Positions 26,093 through 36,705 of a stretch of 42,054 nt of DNA are shown piece by piece. The number at the start of each line of letters is the position of its first letter. Position 1 is the first letter of the stretch. The stretch is from Limnohabitans sp. (GTDB taxonomy: Bacteria > Pseudomonadota > Gammaproteobacteria > Burkholderiales > Burkholderiaceae_C): assembly GCA_021300495.1 (NCBI GenBank), contig JAJTDK010000006.1:1-42054 (forward strand), in the 5' to 3' direction. A program made the position numbers and the translations under genes. Under the pieces are notes generated by a model. It ran no database searches and had not been told where the DNA came from. It saw nothing but the letters and a program-made list of their open reading frames with translations.

Positions 26093-26326
26093 TTAAGCTT
26101 GACCGCGTTCGCGCAAGTCTGCGAGAACAGCATCAATGCCATTTTTGTCGATCAGGCGCAAAGCGGCGCTGGAAACGCGCAGGCGCACCCAACGGTTTTC
26201 GCTCTCAACCCAGAAACGGCGATATTGCAGGTTCGGCAAGAACCGGCGCTTGGTTTTGTTGTTGGCGTGGGAAACATTGTTTCCGACCATGGGGCCTTTG
26301 CCCGTTACGTCGCAGACGCGTGCCAT
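26093..26326 (-). CDS. rpmB: 50S ribosomal protein L28
   Basis: A 77-residue protein, standard for L28. It has [29 protein letters not shown] at the N-terminus (shown here as two motifs: VCDVTGKGP and [14 protein letters not shown]) and [17 protein letters not shown] in the C-terminal half. A CGGAGT ribosome binding site precedes the start. It is the first gene of rpmB-rpmG. Its promoter appears to lie nearly 200 bases upstream, leaving a long leader. Confidence 0.97.
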   Translation of the reverse strand: MARVCDVTGKGPMVGNNVSHANNKTKRRFLPNLQYRRFWVESENRWVRLRVSSAALRLIDKNGIDAVLADLRERGQA

Positions 26327-26378
26327 GTGGACACTCCGATACTTTTTATAAACAGCTGGTGCCAGATGAGTTTTGCGA

Positions 26379-26512
26379 GATCAACAAAGGCTTGCATGGA
26401 TGCAAGTGAAGTGTTGTTTGCAAAACTTAAGGCGGTCCAGCCTCACCTCGCCAGAAGGGTGGCGGTAACCCATTTTGTTGGACCCCCATAGGGAGTGAAC
26501 AACAAAGCCTTG
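26379..26512 (-). promoter_or_regulatory. Long structured 5' leader of rpmB-rpmG (candidate cis-regulatory RNA)
   Basis: The untranslated stretch from about 26507 to 26327 has several self-complementary segments. GGTCCA (26479-26484 region) pairs with TGGACC (26434-26439) and encloses the hairpin CGCCA/TGGCG (26449-26453 with 26460-26464). CTTGCAT/ATGCAAG (26391-26406) forms a second, nearly loopless dyad. Two 16-base near-identical direct repeats flank these: GATCAACAAAGGCTTG (26379-26394) and GAACAACAAAGCCTTG (26497-26512), 14 of 16 identical. This organisation suggests autoregulation by a ribosomal protein, but no such motif is known to me for rpmB in this group. Confidence 0.35.
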
Positions 26513-26513
26513 G

Positions 26514-26543
26514 ATTATAGCCAGCTTTTTGGGTCAGAGCCAA
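26514..26543 (-). promoter_or_regulatory. Sigma-70-type promoter of rpmB-rpmG
   Basis: On the minus strand a perfect -10 TATAAT (26519-26514) is preceded by TTGGCT (26543-26538) as -35 with an 18-base spacer. The predicted transcript starts near 26507, about 180 bases before the rpmB ATG. Confidence 0.55.
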
Positions 26544-26555
26544 GCAAAATGGCCT

Positions 26556-26593
26556 AAAAAATGCCCCAAGGGCTGGCAACCAGCCCTTGGCAT
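26556..26593 (-). terminator. Intrinsic terminator of trxB
   Basis: On the minus strand ATGCCAAGGGCTGG and CCAGCCCTTGGGGCAT form a 14-bp stem with a two-base bulge and a TTG loop, followed by a T-run (complement of A5 at 26556-26560). It lies 30 bases beyond the trxB stop. Confidence 0.88.
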
Positions 26594-26622
26594 GTTGCAA
26601 ATTCACCCCAAGGAACGGGGTA

Positions 26623-27666
<1,044 letters not shown>

Positions 27667-27693
27667 CTATCGGGTAAGCTTGAGGGTCAGACC

Positions 27694-30120
27694 ATGACTT
27701 ATTCACTTCGCACCCTTACCAATCCAACCGCCAGCCCTGAAGCTGACTCACCCAGAGTGCTCAATGAGGGCGTTGGCTTGATGCGCTTCACTCAGGAAAT
27801 CGTTCTTTTCTTGGGTGCTGCCGTTCTCATTTTATTGGCCTTGGCCATGTTCAGTTTCAGTCCCAAAGATCCATCTTGGTCTGGTTCAGGCCTGGGCGGC
27901 GGCGTGCACAACTGGATGGGCTTGGTCGGCTCTTGGTTGGCTGATGGCATGTATTTTTGCTTTGGCTACTCTGCGTGGTGGTTGGTGGCTATCTTGGGAC
28001 GCGTGTGGCTGAATGCTTGGGCCGACTGGCTCAGAACGGACGAAACTGCGTCCAAGGCATTCGACAAAGAATCGGAATCGACTTGGAAAACTCGTTTGAT
28101 TTTTTGGATCGGCTTGTTTGTCCTCATGTCTTCTAGCAGTGCGCTGGAATGGGCGCGACTGACACGTTGGGATGTCATGCTGCCTGGCACCAGTGGTGGG
28201 GCTTTAGGGTATGCCGTCGGACATTTTTCTTTGAAATGGTTGGGCTTTAATGGCTCTAGTTTGATTGAAATTGTTTGCCTCGCTCTGGGGATGGGGTGGG
28301 CCTTTGGATTTTCTTGGGGTCAAGTGTGTGAAGCATTGGGCGGCAAGATCGACGGCTTGATGCAGTCGCGTCAAGTCAAGCGCGAAATGGAAGAAGACTT
28401 GGCCATGGGCCAGCAAGCTTTGCGCGAACGCGAACAGCTTCAATCCAAATTGCCCGCAGAACCTCAACTGCACCCCTTCGGAAACGAATTTGAAGAGAAG
28501 CCTCTGTTTGCAGCGGCAGGCGTGTCCGCGCCAGTCTTCGCTGAGCCAGTTGCCCCCATGGTCATTGAATCTCCCGTGACTGCCGTCCCTCGCAGCGAGC
28601 GTGTGGTGAAAGAGCGTCAGAAGCCTTTGTTCAATGAATTGCCTGACAGCAAATTGCCGCAGGTTGATTTACTCGACAGTTTGACCTTGCGCCAAGAGGG
28701 CGTCGCGCCAGAAACGCTTGAGATGACCAGTCGCATGATTGAAAAACGCCTCAAAGATTTTGGCGTTGAAGTGCGTGTGGTGGCTGCAGCACCCGGCCCT
28801 GTCATCACGCGTTATGAAATCGAACCCGCAACAGGTGTCAAAGGATCGCAAGTGGTCAACTTGGCCAAAGACTTGGCAAGATCACTCAGCCTCATTTCCA
28901 TTCGTGTGGTGGAAACCATTCCTGGCAAAAACTACATGGCCTTGGAATTGCCCAATGCCAAACGCCAATCCATCAAGCTCAGCGAAATTTTAGGATCGCA
29001 GGTTTACAACGAAGCCAAGTCCATGCTCACCATGGGCTTGGGCAAAGACATTGTGGGCAATCCGGTGGTGGTGGATCTGGCCAAAATGCCTCACGTCTTG
29101 GTGGCGGGTACCACAGGCTCTGGTAAGTCTGTGGGCATCAACGCCATGATTTTGTCTTTGCTTTACAAAGCCGAAGCGCGTGATGTTCGACTGCTCATGA
29201 TCGACCCCAAAATGTTGGAGATGTCGGTGTATGAAGGCATTCCGCATTTGCTGGCACCCGTGGTGACCGACATGCGGCAAGCCGCGCATGGCCTCAATTG
29301 GTGTGTCGGCGAAATGGAGCGCCGCTATAAGCTGATGAGCAAAATGGGCGTTCGCAACTTGGCTGGTTACAACACCAAAATCGACGACGCAACCGAGCGC
29401 GAAGAATTTATCTTGAATCCCTTCAGCCTCACGCCTGATGATCCCGAACCACTGAAGCGCTTGCCGCACATCGTGGTGGTGATTGATGAGTTGGCCGACC
29501 TCATGATGGTGGTGGGTAAAAAAATTGAAGAGCTCATTGCTCGCTTGGCGCAAAAGGCGCGTGCTGCTGGCATTCACTTGATCTTGGCCACACAGCGTCC
29601 CAGTGTCGATGTGATCACTGGCTTGATCAAAGCCAATATTCCCACACGCATTGCTTTCCAAGTCTCTAGCAAAATTGACAGCCGAACCATCCTAGACCAA
29701 ATGGGTGCTGAGGCTTTGCTGGGTATGGGCGACATGCTTTACATGCCTTCTGGCACTGGCTTTCCCATCCGTGTTCATGGCGCTTTTGTGAGTGACGAAG
29801 AAGTTCACCGCGTGGTGAGCTATTTGAAAACACAAGGCGAGCCTGATTACATTGAGGGCGTGCTGGAAGGTGGCACCACCGATGGCGAAGACACTGGCTA
29901 TGGCGACAGTGGCGATGCTGAAAAAGATCCTATGTACGACCAAGCCGTTGAAGTGGTTTTGAAAAATCGCAAGGCCAGTATTTCTTTGGTCCAACGACAT
30001 TTGAAGATTGGTTATAACCGTGCAGCACGTTTGGTGGAAGAGATGGAGAAGGCGGGCTTGGTCAGTTCTATGAGCAGCAACGGGCAGCGCGAAATTTTGG
30101 TGCCTGCGCGCGCTGAATAA
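27694..30120 (+). CDS. ftsK: DNA translocase FtsK
   Basis: An 808-residue septal DNA pump. The N-terminal 200 residues hold four transmembrane helices (for example [18 protein letters not shown]), which anchor it at the division site. A linker of about 150 residues, rich in Pro and Glu, follows. The motor has GTTGSGKS at about residues 472-479 and the acidic Walker [13 protein letters not shown]. The C-terminal winged-helix gamma domain (about residues 745-805) has [23 protein letters not shown]-type sequence, which reads KOPS and contacts XerD. It clears chromosome dimers at dif during division. The linker is much shorter than in E. coli FtsK. The start ATG 27694 has GAGG nine bases before; twelve more upstream codons are open but unlikely. 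Confidence 0.96.
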   Translation: MTYSLRTLTNPTASPEADSPRVLNEGVGLMRFTQEIVLFLGAAVLILLALAMFSFSPKDPSWSGSGLGGGVHNWMGLVGSWLADGMYFCFGYSAWWLVAILGRVWLNAWADWLRTDETASKAFDKESESTWKTRLIFWIGLFVLMSSSSALEWARLTRWDVMLPGTSGGALGYAVGHFSLKWLGFNGSSLIEIVCLALGMGWAFGFSWGQVCEALGGKIDGLMQSRQVKREMEEDLAMGQQALREREQLQSKLPAEPQLHPFGNEFEEKPLFAAAGVSAPVFAEPVAPMVIESPVTAVPRSERVVKERQKPLFNELPDSKLPQVDLLDSLTLRQEGVAPETLEMTSRMIEKRLKDFGVEVRVVAAAPGPVITRYEIEPATGVKGSQVVNLAKDLARSLSLISIRVVETIPGKNYMALELPNAKRQSIKLSEILGSQVYNEAKSMLTMGLGKDIVGNPVVVDLAKMPHVLVAGTTGSGKSVGINAMILSLLYKAEARDVRLLMIDPKMLEMSVYEGIPHLLAPVVTDMRQAAHGLNWCVGEMERRYKLMSKMGVRNLAGYNTKIDDATEREEFILNPFSLTPDDPEPLKRLPHIVVVIDELADLMMVVGKKIEELIARLAQKARAAGIHLILATQRPSVDVITGLIKANIPTRIAFQVSSKIDSRTILDQMGAEALLGMGDMLYMPSGTGFPIRVHGAFVSDEEVHRVVSYLKTQGEPDYIEGVLEGGTTDGEDTGYGDSGDAEKDPMYDQAVEVVLKNRKASISLVQRHLKIGYNRAARLVEEMEKAGLVSSMSSNGQREILVPARAE

Positions 30121-30155
30121 TCAATAAGCGTCCTTTTTCAAACTGTCTTATCAAG

Positions 30156-30845
30156 ATGAAAGCCAAACTCCATCTGCTCTGGCTGTCCATCGCTTTGCTT
30201 TGCCTGATGCCGAGTGCATGGGCGCAAACTTCGCCTGATGCTATCGAGTCTTTGAGTCAATTTTTGAAGCACACACAAAGCGGACGTGCTCAGTTTTCGC
30301 AGGTGGTGATGGGCCCCTCTAAAGCCGATCAAGCACCTCGCAGAAAAACGTCTTCGGGTACTTTTGAATTTCAAAGACCTCAGCAATTTCGATTTACCTA
30401 TCAAAAACCATTTGTGCAAGCCATGGTTTCCGATGGTCAGTGGTTGTGGCTATTTGACGCCGACTTAAACCAAGTCACCATGCGCAAACAAAACCAATTG
30501 CTGGGCCAAACGCCAGCTGCGTTCATCTCCTCGTCTGGCGATTTGAAAGCGCTGCAAGCTGAATTCAATTTGAAAGCAGAGCCAGACTCAGAAGGTTTGC
30601 AATGGGTTAGAGCCACACCCAAACAGTCCGATGGCGCCGTCCAAGTCATCCGAGTGGGCTTGAAGTTGGGTGCGGCCGGGGCCAGCACAGCCACCAATGT
30701 GCCTGTGTTGACGGTCTTGGAAATTGTGGATGGTTTAGGTCAAACATCGCGTTTGAATTTTCAGAATTTTGAAGCCAATGTGAAGTTGCCGCCAGAGACT
30801 TTTCAGTTCAAAGCACCTGCGGGCGTGCAGGTCATTCGGCCATGA
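30156..30845 (+). CDS. lolA: Outer-membrane lipoprotein carrier protein LolA
   Basis: A 229-residue periplasmic chaperone that accepts lipoproteins from the Lol ABC transporter and hands them to LolB. A Sec signal peptide is clear (MKAKLHLLWLSIALLCLMPS, then AWA before Q24). Mature-protein motifs include GTFEFQRPQQFRFTYQKPFVQ and DGQWLWLFDADLNQVT, typical of LolA. It lies 35 bases downstream of ftsK and its stop overlaps the start of rarA (ATGA). The order ftsK-lolA-rarA is conserved from beta- to gammaproteobacteria. Confidence 0.94.
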   Translation: MKAKLHLLWLSIALLCLMPSAWAQTSPDAIESLSQFLKHTQSGRAQFSQVVMGPSKADQAPRRKTSSGTFEFQRPQQFRFTYQKPFVQAMVSDGQWLWLFDADLNQVTMRKQNQLLGQTPAAFISSSGDLKALQAEFNLKAEPDSEGLQWVRATPKQSDGAVQVIRVGLKLGAAGASTATNVPVLTVLEIVDGLGQTSRLNFQNFEANVKLPPETFQFKAPAGVQVIRP

Positions 30846-32146
30846 ACGCCAGCGTTCACTTACAGCAGCCTTTGGCAGAGCGCTTGCGTCCCAAGCATTT
30901 GGGTGAGGTCATTGGTCAGCAACATCTAATTGGTGAGGGCTTGGCCCTTCGCTTGGCATTTGAATCTGGACAGCCACACAGTTGCATTTTGTGGGGGCCG
31001 CCGGGAGTCGGCAAAACCACCATTGCTCGGCTCATGGCGGATGCATTTGATGCGCAATTTATCAGCATCAGTGCGGTGCTTGGTGGCGTCAAAGACATTC
31101 GAGAAGCGGTCGACAAAGCCGAGGCCGCATTGAATGGGCTGCAGCCGCAAAGAACCATTGTGTTTGTGGACGAAGTTCATCGTTTCAACAAAAGCCAGCA
31201 AGACGCCTTCTTGCCACATGTTGAAAGTGGCTTATTCACTTTCATTGGAGCAACCACCGAGAACCCCTCCTTTGAGGTCAACTCTGCCTTGCTTTCTAGA
31301 GCGGCTGTCTATGTTCTGCAAGCTCTCAACGAAGAAGATTTGAAACACATTGTGAAACGCGCGCATGCCATTGGTGCGGTGCCGCCATTGGCGGCAGAAG
31401 CAGAGCAACGACTCATTGCTTATGCCGATGGTGATGCACGTCGTTTGCTCAACACCCTTGAAACTTTGGCTGTCGCAGCGCAAACTGAGAAACTCGAAGC
31501 TATTTCAGATACATGGCTGATGAAAGTTTTGGGCGAGCGCATGCGCCGATACGACAAGGGCGGTGAGCAGTTTTATGACACCATCAGTGCGTTGCACAAA
31601 TCTGTCAGGGGCTCAGACCCAGACGCTTCCTTGTACTGGTTCACGCGCATGTTGGATGGCGGTGCAGACCCTCGTTACATGGCCAGACGACTTATTCGCA
31701 TGGCTGCAGAAGACATTGGCTTGGCCGATCCGCGCGCCCTTCGTTTGGCACTTGACGCTGCAGAAGTCTACGAGCGCTTAGGCAGTCCAGAGGGTGAGTT
31801 GGCCTTAGCAGAATGCGTCATTTATTTGGCAGTGGCAGCCAAATCGAATGCCGTCTACAAAGCCTTCAATGAAGCCAAGGCCTGGGTGAAAAAAGACGGC
31901 ACACGACCTGTTCCCATGCACTTGCGCAATGCACCGACTCAGCTCATGAAAAGCTTGGATTATGGTCAGGGCTATCGTTATGCCCATGACGAAGCGGGCG
32001 GCTTTGCGGCAGGCGAAAATTACCTGCCTGAGGGCATGCCGGCGCCAGGTTTTTACCGACCTGTCAATCGTGGGTTAGAGTTAAAGATTGCAGAAAAAAT
32101 GGCAAGCTTGAATGAACTGAATCAAGCAAAAGCAACAAAAAAATAG
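30842..32146 (+). CDS. rarA: Replication-associated recombination protein RarA (MgsA)
   Basis: A 434-residue AAA+ ATPase acting at stalled replication forks. It begins [19 protein letters not shown], the clamp-loader-like opening. Walker A is [10 protein letters not shown] (K58), Walker B is FVDEVHRF, sensor 1 lies in [14 protein letters not shown], and the C-terminal part contains [19 protein letters not shown] and [17 protein letters not shown], diagnostic of the RarA tetramerisation domain. The start overlaps the lolA stop. livH starts nine bases after its stop; whether that is one transcript is uncertain. Confidence 0.96.
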   Translation: MNASVHLQQPLAERLRPKHLGEVIGQQHLIGEGLALRLAFESGQPHSCILWGPPGVGKTTIARLMADAFDAQFISISAVLGGVKDIREAVDKAEAALNGLQPQRTIVFVDEVHRFNKSQQDAFLPHVESGLFTFIGATTENPSFEVNSALLSRAAVYVLQALNEEDLKHIVKRAHAIGAVPPLAAEAEQRLIAYADGDARRLLNTLETLAVAAQTEKLEAISDTWLMKVLGERMRRYDKGGEQFYDTISALHKSVRGSDPDASLYWFTRMLDGGADPRYMARRLIRMAAEDIGLADPRALRLALDAAEVYERLGSPEGELALAECVIYLAVAAKSNAVYKAFNEAKAWVKKDGTRPVPMHLRNAPTQLMKSLDYGQGYRYAHDEAGGFAAGENYLPEGMPAPGFYRPVNRGLELKIAEKMASLNELNQAKATKK

Positions 32147-32155
32147 GAGTTTGGT

Positions 32156-33085
32156 ATGGATGTCTTTCTTCAGCAGGTGATCAATGGTTTGGTCCAAGGC
32201 AGCATGTATGCCCTGATAGCCTTGGGTTACACCATGGTCTACGGCATCATCAATTTGATCAACTTTGCCCACGGCGAGGTGCTGATGGTGGCTGCCCTGA
32301 CCAGTTGGTCTGTGATTGCACTCATGCAAGATGCCACGCCTGGCATGCCCGGCTGGTTGATGCTCGTCGTCTCTTTGGTCATAGCCAGTGTTGTGGCTGC
32401 TTCACTCAATTTTGCAATTGAAAAAATTGCTTATCGTCCTTTGCGCAACAGTCCCAAATTGGCGCCACTGATTACCGCCATCGGTGTCAGCATCTTGCTT
32501 CAAACCTTGGCCATGATCATTTGGAAGCCCAACTACAAACCATTTCCAACCTTGTTGTCGACCACTCCCATCAATGTCGGTGGCGCCGTAATTTCCACCA
32601 CGCAAATCATGATTTTGGGTGTCACCGCTATTTCCTTGGCGTTACTCATGTGGTTGGTCAATGCCACCAAGTTGGGCAGGGCCATGCGCGCAACTTCTGA
32701 GAACCCACGTGTCGCTGCCTTGATGGGTGTGAAACCCGACATGGTCATTTCTGCCACCTTCATCATTGGTGCCGTTTTGGCGGCCATTGCGGGGGTCATG
32801 TTTGCATCCAACTATGGCACTGTGCACCACAGCATGGGCTTTTTGCCAGGCTTGAAAGCGTTTACGGCGGCGGTGTTTGGTGGCATTGGTAACTTAGGGG
32901 GGGCGGTGGTGGGCGGTATTTTGTTGGGCCTCATTGAATCCATCGGTTCGGGCTATATCGGCATTCTCACGGGGGGTGTTCTGGGCAGCCATTACGCCGA
33001 TATTTTTGCCTTCATCGTGCTCATCATTGTGCTCACATTGCGGCCCTCAGGCCTGATGGGCGAGCGTGTAGCCGATCGCGCGTGA
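32156..33085 (+). CDS. livH: Branched-chain amino acid ABC transporter permease LivH
   Basis: A 309-residue permease with about eight helices. It starts QQVINGLVQGSMYALIALGYTMVYGIINLINFAHG, the LivH opening, and has GRAMRATSENPRVAALMGV, the cytoplasmic coupling (EAA-like) loop, and FGGIGNLGGAVVGGILLGLIES. It pairs with LivM to import hydrophobic amino acids or amides. A strong ribosome binding site AGGAG precedes ATG 32156. It starts the livHMGF cluster. The solute receptor (livK) is not adjacent. Confidence 0.93.
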   Translation: MDVFLQQVINGLVQGSMYALIALGYTMVYGIINLINFAHGEVLMVAALTSWSVIALMQDATPGMPGWLMLVVSLVIASVVAASLNFAIEKIAYRPLRNSPKLAPLITAIGVSILLQTLAMIIWKPNYKPFPTLLSTTPINVGGAVISTTQIMILGVTAISLALLMWLVNATKLGRAMRATSENPRVAALMGVKPDMVISATFIIGAVLAAIAGVMFASNYGTVHHSMGFLPGLKAFTAAVFGGIGNLGGAVVGGILLGLIESIGSGYIGILTGGVLGSHYADIFAFIVLIIVLTLRPSGLMGERVADRA

Positions 33086-33104
33086 TAGAAAAGGTAAATC
33101 TGCA

Positions 33105-34190
33105 ATGAACAATTCAAAGATTCTCAAAACCCTGGCCATCGGTGTGCTGCTGCTGATCTTGCCCTTGGTGTTACAGCAATTTGGCAACGCATGGGTGCGG
33201 ATTGCTGACATGGCCTTGCTCTATGTTTTGCTGGCAGTGGGTCTGAATATCGTGGTGGGCTATGCGGGCTTGCTCGATCTGGGATACGTGGCCTTCTTCG
33301 CTGTCGGCGCTTACATGTATGGGCTACTGGCTTCACCCCATTTGTTTGAAACATTTCCTGCCATTGCCGCCCTGTTTCCTGGTGGGCTCCACATGCCTTT
33401 GTGGGTCATTGTGCCTGTGGCGGCGGCCTTGGCAGGCCTGTTTGGCATGTTGCTTGGCGCGCCCACTTTGAAGTTGCGCGGCGATTATTTGGCCATTGTC
33501 ACATTGGGCTTTGGTGAAATCATTCGGGTCTTTTTGAATAATTTGGATCAGCCAGTCAATATCACCAATGGTCCCAAGGGTTTGAACCAAATTGATCCGA
33601 TTCATTTTTTCGGCATCAATTTAGGCAAACCCCTTAACCTGTTTGGGATTGAGTTCGCCTCAGTGAGTTTGTACTACTACCTGTTCTTGGCCTTGGTGCT
33701 CGTGACTCTTTTGATTTCTTACCGCTTGGAAGTCTCACGCATTGGCCGCGCATGGATGGCCATTCGCGAAGACGAAATTGCGGCCAAAGCCATGGGCTTG
33801 AACACGCGCAATTTAAAGCTCATGGCATTTGGCATGGGCGCTACTTTTGGCGGCATTTCTGGCGCCATGTTTGCAGGCTTTCAGGGATTTATTTCACCCG
33901 AGTCGTTTAGCCTCATGGAGTCCGTCATGATTGTGGCCATGGTCGTGTTGGGCGGCTTGGGGCACTTGCCCGGCGTTGTGTTGGGTGCCGTCTTGTTGTC
34001 TGCCTTGCCAGAAATTTTGCGCTACATAGCGGGGCCCTTGCAGTCTATGACAGACGGCCGCATTGATGCCGCCATTCTGCGTCAATTGCTCATTGCCCTT
34101 GCCATGATTGTCATCATGCTTATGCGCCCAAGGGGCTTGTGGCCTTCTCGAGAGCATGGCAAAGCGCTGCCAGTGAAAGAGGGCGCTTAA
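33105..34190 (+). CDS. livM: Branched-chain amino acid ABC transporter permease LivM
   Basis: A 361-residue permease of the LivM type. YVLLAVGLNIVVGYAGLLDLGYVAFFAVGAY near residues 40-70 is diagnostic, and GRAWMAIREDEIAAKAMGLNTRNLK is the coupling loop to the ATPases. About nine helices are predicted. It follows livH by 19 bases; livG begins one base after its stop. Substrate specificity (branched-chain amino acids, urea, amides or aromatic acids) cannot be told without the receptor. Confidence 0.93.
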   Translation: MNNSKILKTLAIGVLLLILPLVLQQFGNAWVRIADMALLYVLLAVGLNIVVGYAGLLDLGYVAFFAVGAYMYGLLASPHLFETFPAIAALFPGGLHMPLWVIVPVAAALAGLFGMLLGAPTLKLRGDYLAIVTLGFGEIIRVFLNNLDQPVNITNGPKGLNQIDPIHFFGINLGKPLNLFGIEFASVSLYYYLFLALVLVTLLISYRLEVSRIGRAWMAIREDEIAAKAMGLNTRNLKLMAFGMGATFGGISGAMFAGFQGFISPESFSLMESVMIVAMVVLGGLGHLPGVVLGAVLLSALPEILRYIAGPLQSMTDGRIDAAILRQLLIALAMIVIMLMRPRGLWPSREHGKALPVKEGA

Positions 34191-34191
34191 C

Positions 34192-34986
34192 ATGAACACG
34201 ATCACCAGCCATCCTGAAACTCAAGCTGTTTTAAAAGTCGCCGGTATTTCCAAACGCTTTGGTGGATTGCAGGCCTTGTCCGATGTCGGCATGACCATTG
34301 AGCGAGGTCAGGTCTACGGCCTCATTGGCCCCAATGGCGCAGGCAAGACCACCTTCTTCAATGTGATCACGGGCCTCTACACGCCAGACAGTGGCAGTTT
34401 TGAATTGGCAGGCAAGCCGTATCAGCCCACAGCAGTCCATGAAGTGGCGCAGGCAGGCATTGCACGTACTTTTCAAAACATTCGTTTGTTCGCAGAAATG
34501 ACGGCCTTAGAAAACGTCATGGTGGGTCGACATGTTCGCACCTCTTCGGGTTTGTTGGGGGCTATTTTTAGAACACCCAAATTCAAACAAGAGGAAGCCG
34601 AAATTGCGCAACGTGCGCAAGAATTGTTGGACTATGTGGGCATTGGTCAATATGCCGATTACCGTGCACGCACTTTGTCTTATGGCGATCAGCGCCGTTT
34701 AGAAATTGCCCGTGCGCTAGCCACCGATCCACAGCTCATTGCGCTAGATGAGCCCGCTGCGGGTATGAACGCCACAGAAAAAGTTCAGTTGCGAGAGTTG
34801 ATCGACCAGATCCGAAAAGACAACCGCACCATTTTGCTTATTGAGCACGATGTGAAGCTGGTGATGGGTCTTTGCGATCGCGTCACAGTGCTCGATTACG
34901 GCAAACAAATTGCCGAGGGCACGCCAGCTGAAGTCCAAAAAAATGAAAAAGTAATTGAGGCCTACTTGGGCACCGGAGGGCATTGA
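34192..34986 (+). CDS. livG: Branched-chain amino acid ABC transporter ATPase LivG
   Basis: A 264-residue ATPase. Walker A is GPNGAGKTTFFNV, the Q-loop region has GIARTFQNIRLFAEM, the signature is LSYGDQRRLEIARA (a variant of LSGGQ), Walker B is LIALDEPAAGMN and the switch histidine is in LIEHDVKLVM. LSYGxQRRLE and PAAGMN are typical of LivG. It starts one base after livM and is followed two bases later by livF, so all four genes form one operon. Confidence 0.95.
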   Translation: MNTITSHPETQAVLKVAGISKRFGGLQALSDVGMTIERGQVYGLIGPNGAGKTTFFNVITGLYTPDSGSFELAGKPYQPTAVHEVAQAGIARTFQNIRLFAEMTALENVMVGRHVRTSSGLLGAIFRTPKFKQEEAEIAQRAQELLDYVGIGQYADYRARTLSYGDQRRLEIARALATDPQLIALDEPAAGMNATEKVQLRELIDQIRKDNRTILLIEHDVKLVMGLCDRVTVLDYGKQIAEGTPAEVQKNEKVIEAYLGTGGH

Positions 34987-34987
34987 A

Positions 34988-35704
34988 ATGACAGCCACAT
35001 TGTTAAAAGTCAAAGGCCTGCAAGTAGCCTACGGTGGAATTCAGGCCGTGAAAGGCATTGATTTTGAAGTGCATGAGGGTGAATTGGTGTCACTCATTGG
35101 GTCTAACGGCGCGGGCAAAACAAGTACCATGAAAGCCATCACGGGTACCTTGCCTATCCATGCGGGTGACATTGAGTATTTGGGCAAAAGCATTGTGGGC
35201 CAAGGCCCCTGGGATTTGGTCAAGCAGGGCTTGGCCATGGTGCCAGAAGGTCGCGGTGTGTTTACCCGGATGACCATCATTGAGAACCTGCTCATGGGTG
35301 CCTACATTCGCAACGACACTGCCGCCATTCAAGACGATATGGAAAAAGTGTTTCACACCTTTCCAAGATTGCGTGAACGCAAAGACCAACTGGCCGGCAC
35401 CATGTCTGGTGGCGAGCAGCAAATGCTGGCCATGGGCCGGGCCCTTATGAGCCGCCCTAAAGTGTTGCTGCTTGATGAGCCCTCGATGGGTCTGTCGCCC
35501 CTCATGGTGGACAAAGTGTTCGAAGTGGTGCGCGATGTGTTTGCCCAGGGCGTGACCGTTTTGTTGGTCGAACAAAACGCCAGCCGTGCGTTAGCCATTG
35601 CCAATCGGGGCTATGTCATGGAGTCGGGCTTGATCTCCATGACGGGCCTTGGCCAAGACTTGTTGAACGACCCCAAAGTGCGCGCTGCCTATTTGGGTGA
35701 ATAA
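34988..35704 (+). CDS. livF: Branched-chain amino acid ABC transporter ATPase LivF
   Basis: A 238-residue ATPase, LivF type. Walker A is IGSNGAGKTSTMKAI, the signature is MSGGEQQMLAMGRAL, Walker B is VLLLDEPSMGLSP, and LLVEQNASRALAIA contains the H-loop position. In LivF the switch residue is often Q in VEQN, as here. The frame is open from 34955, but ATG 34988 begins right after the livG stop and gives the normal start MTATLLKVKGL. It ends five bases before the convergent Bug-receptor gene. Confidence 0.95.
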   Translation: MTATLLKVKGLQVAYGGIQAVKGIDFEVHEGELVSLIGSNGAGKTSTMKAITGTLPIHAGDIEYLGKSIVGQGPWDLVKQGLAMVPEGRGVFTRMTIIENLLMGAYIRNDTAAIQDDMEKVFHTFPRLRERKDQLAGTMSGGEQQMLAMGRALMSRPKVLLLDEPSMGLSPLMVDKVFEVVRDVFAQGVTVLLVEQNASRALAIANRGYVMESGLISMTGLGQDLLNDPKVRAAYLGE

Positions 35705-35709
35705 ACAGG

Positions 35710-36705
35710 TCAGTCGACTTTTGCGCCGCTGGCTTTGACAACCGGCTCGTATTTCGTCAGTTCACGCTTCATGAAGGCGGCAAATTGATCGGGTGTGCTG
35801 CTCACGGGCTCGATCATCATCATGCCAAAACGAGTTTTGGTCTCGGGCGCTGCAAGCGCTGCTGAGAAAGCCTGGTGCAAGCGCGCCACCATGGCAGGCG
35901 GCGTATTGGCTGGCGCTACCAAGCCCCACCACGTGTCTACTTCAAATCCTTTGAGGGTTTCTGACATGGCTGGAATATCTGGCAATGCACTGCTGCGTTG
36001 TGCCGTAGTGACGGCCAATGCCTTGAGCTTGCCAGCCCTGATGTTGGGTGCAGCTGTCGCCAAATTGTCGAAGTTGAAATCGACTTGGCCAGACAACAAG
36101 GCCAACTGCGCAGGATTGCCGCCATTGTAGGGAATGTGAACGGCATAAATGCCGGCATCGCGCTTGAACATTTCTGCAGCCAAGTGGCCTGCGCTGCCGT
36201 TGCCACCAGAGCCGATGTTGAGCTTGCCTGGGTTGGCTTTGCCGTAGGCAATTAAATCGGCCACTGTATTGATTTTTAAGCGCTGTGCGGTGTCGGCATT
36301 CATGACCAACACGTTGGGTACGCGAACCATTTGCGTGATGGCTGCAAAGTCTGTGGCCGCGTTGAACGGCATCTTGCTAAAGAGCCAAGGGTTGATGGCA
36401 TGTGTTGCTACAGCGGAAATGCCAATGGTGTAGCCATCGGCAGGTGCCTTGGCCACGATGTCAACGCCCAAGTTGCCACCCGCACCGGGCTTGTTGTCAA
36501 TGATGACAACGCCCAATGAGTCTTTTACGCGTTCTGCCAAGGCGCGGGCTGTGACATCAATGGGGCCACCAGGTGCATAGGGTACGACCAGGCGAATGGG
36601 CTTGTCCAAGGGCTGCGCGTGGAGGGCGTTGGCGCCGATCAAAGTTAGCAATGCGATGCCAGTATGGAGACACAGGCGTTTTGTCAAAATGAGAGATGTG
36701 CGCAT
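35710..36705 (-). CDS. Bug/TctC-family periplasmic solute-binding protein
   Basis: A 331-residue exported receptor. The signal peptide spans about residues 1-30 (LTLIGANALHA, then Q31). Mature motifs are RLVVPYAPGGPIDVTARAL and NKPGAGGNLGVDIVAKAPADGY, the two ligand loops of Bug proteins that bind carboxylates. It belongs to the very large Bug group typical of Burkholderiales, and its ligand is unknown. The ATG overlaps the stop of the upstream ferredoxin-reductase-like gene (TGATG), so the two are translationally coupled. No TctAB genes are near; tctBA at 6926-8938 is a possible partner. Confidence 0.92.
   Translation of the reverse strand: MRTSLILTKRLCLHTGIALLTLIGANALHAQPLDKPIRLVVPYAPGGPIDVTARALAERVKDSLGVVIIDNKPGAGGNLGVDIVAKAPADGYTIGISAVATHAINPWLFSKMPFNAATDFAAITQMVRVPNVLVMNADTAQRLKINTVADLIAYGKANPGKLNIGSGGNGSAGHLAAEMFKRDAGIYAVHIPYNGGNPAQLALLSGQVDFNFDNLATAAPNIRAGKLKALAVTTAQRSSALPDIPAMSETLKGFEVDTWWGLVAPANTPPAMVARLHQAFSAALAAPETKTRFGMMMIEPVSSTPDQFAAFMKRELTKYEPVVKASGAKVD

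Noticed and set aside
28990-29661. A 223-codon frame antisense to ftsK
   Set aside because: His- and Gln-rich shadow inside the FtsK motor domain.
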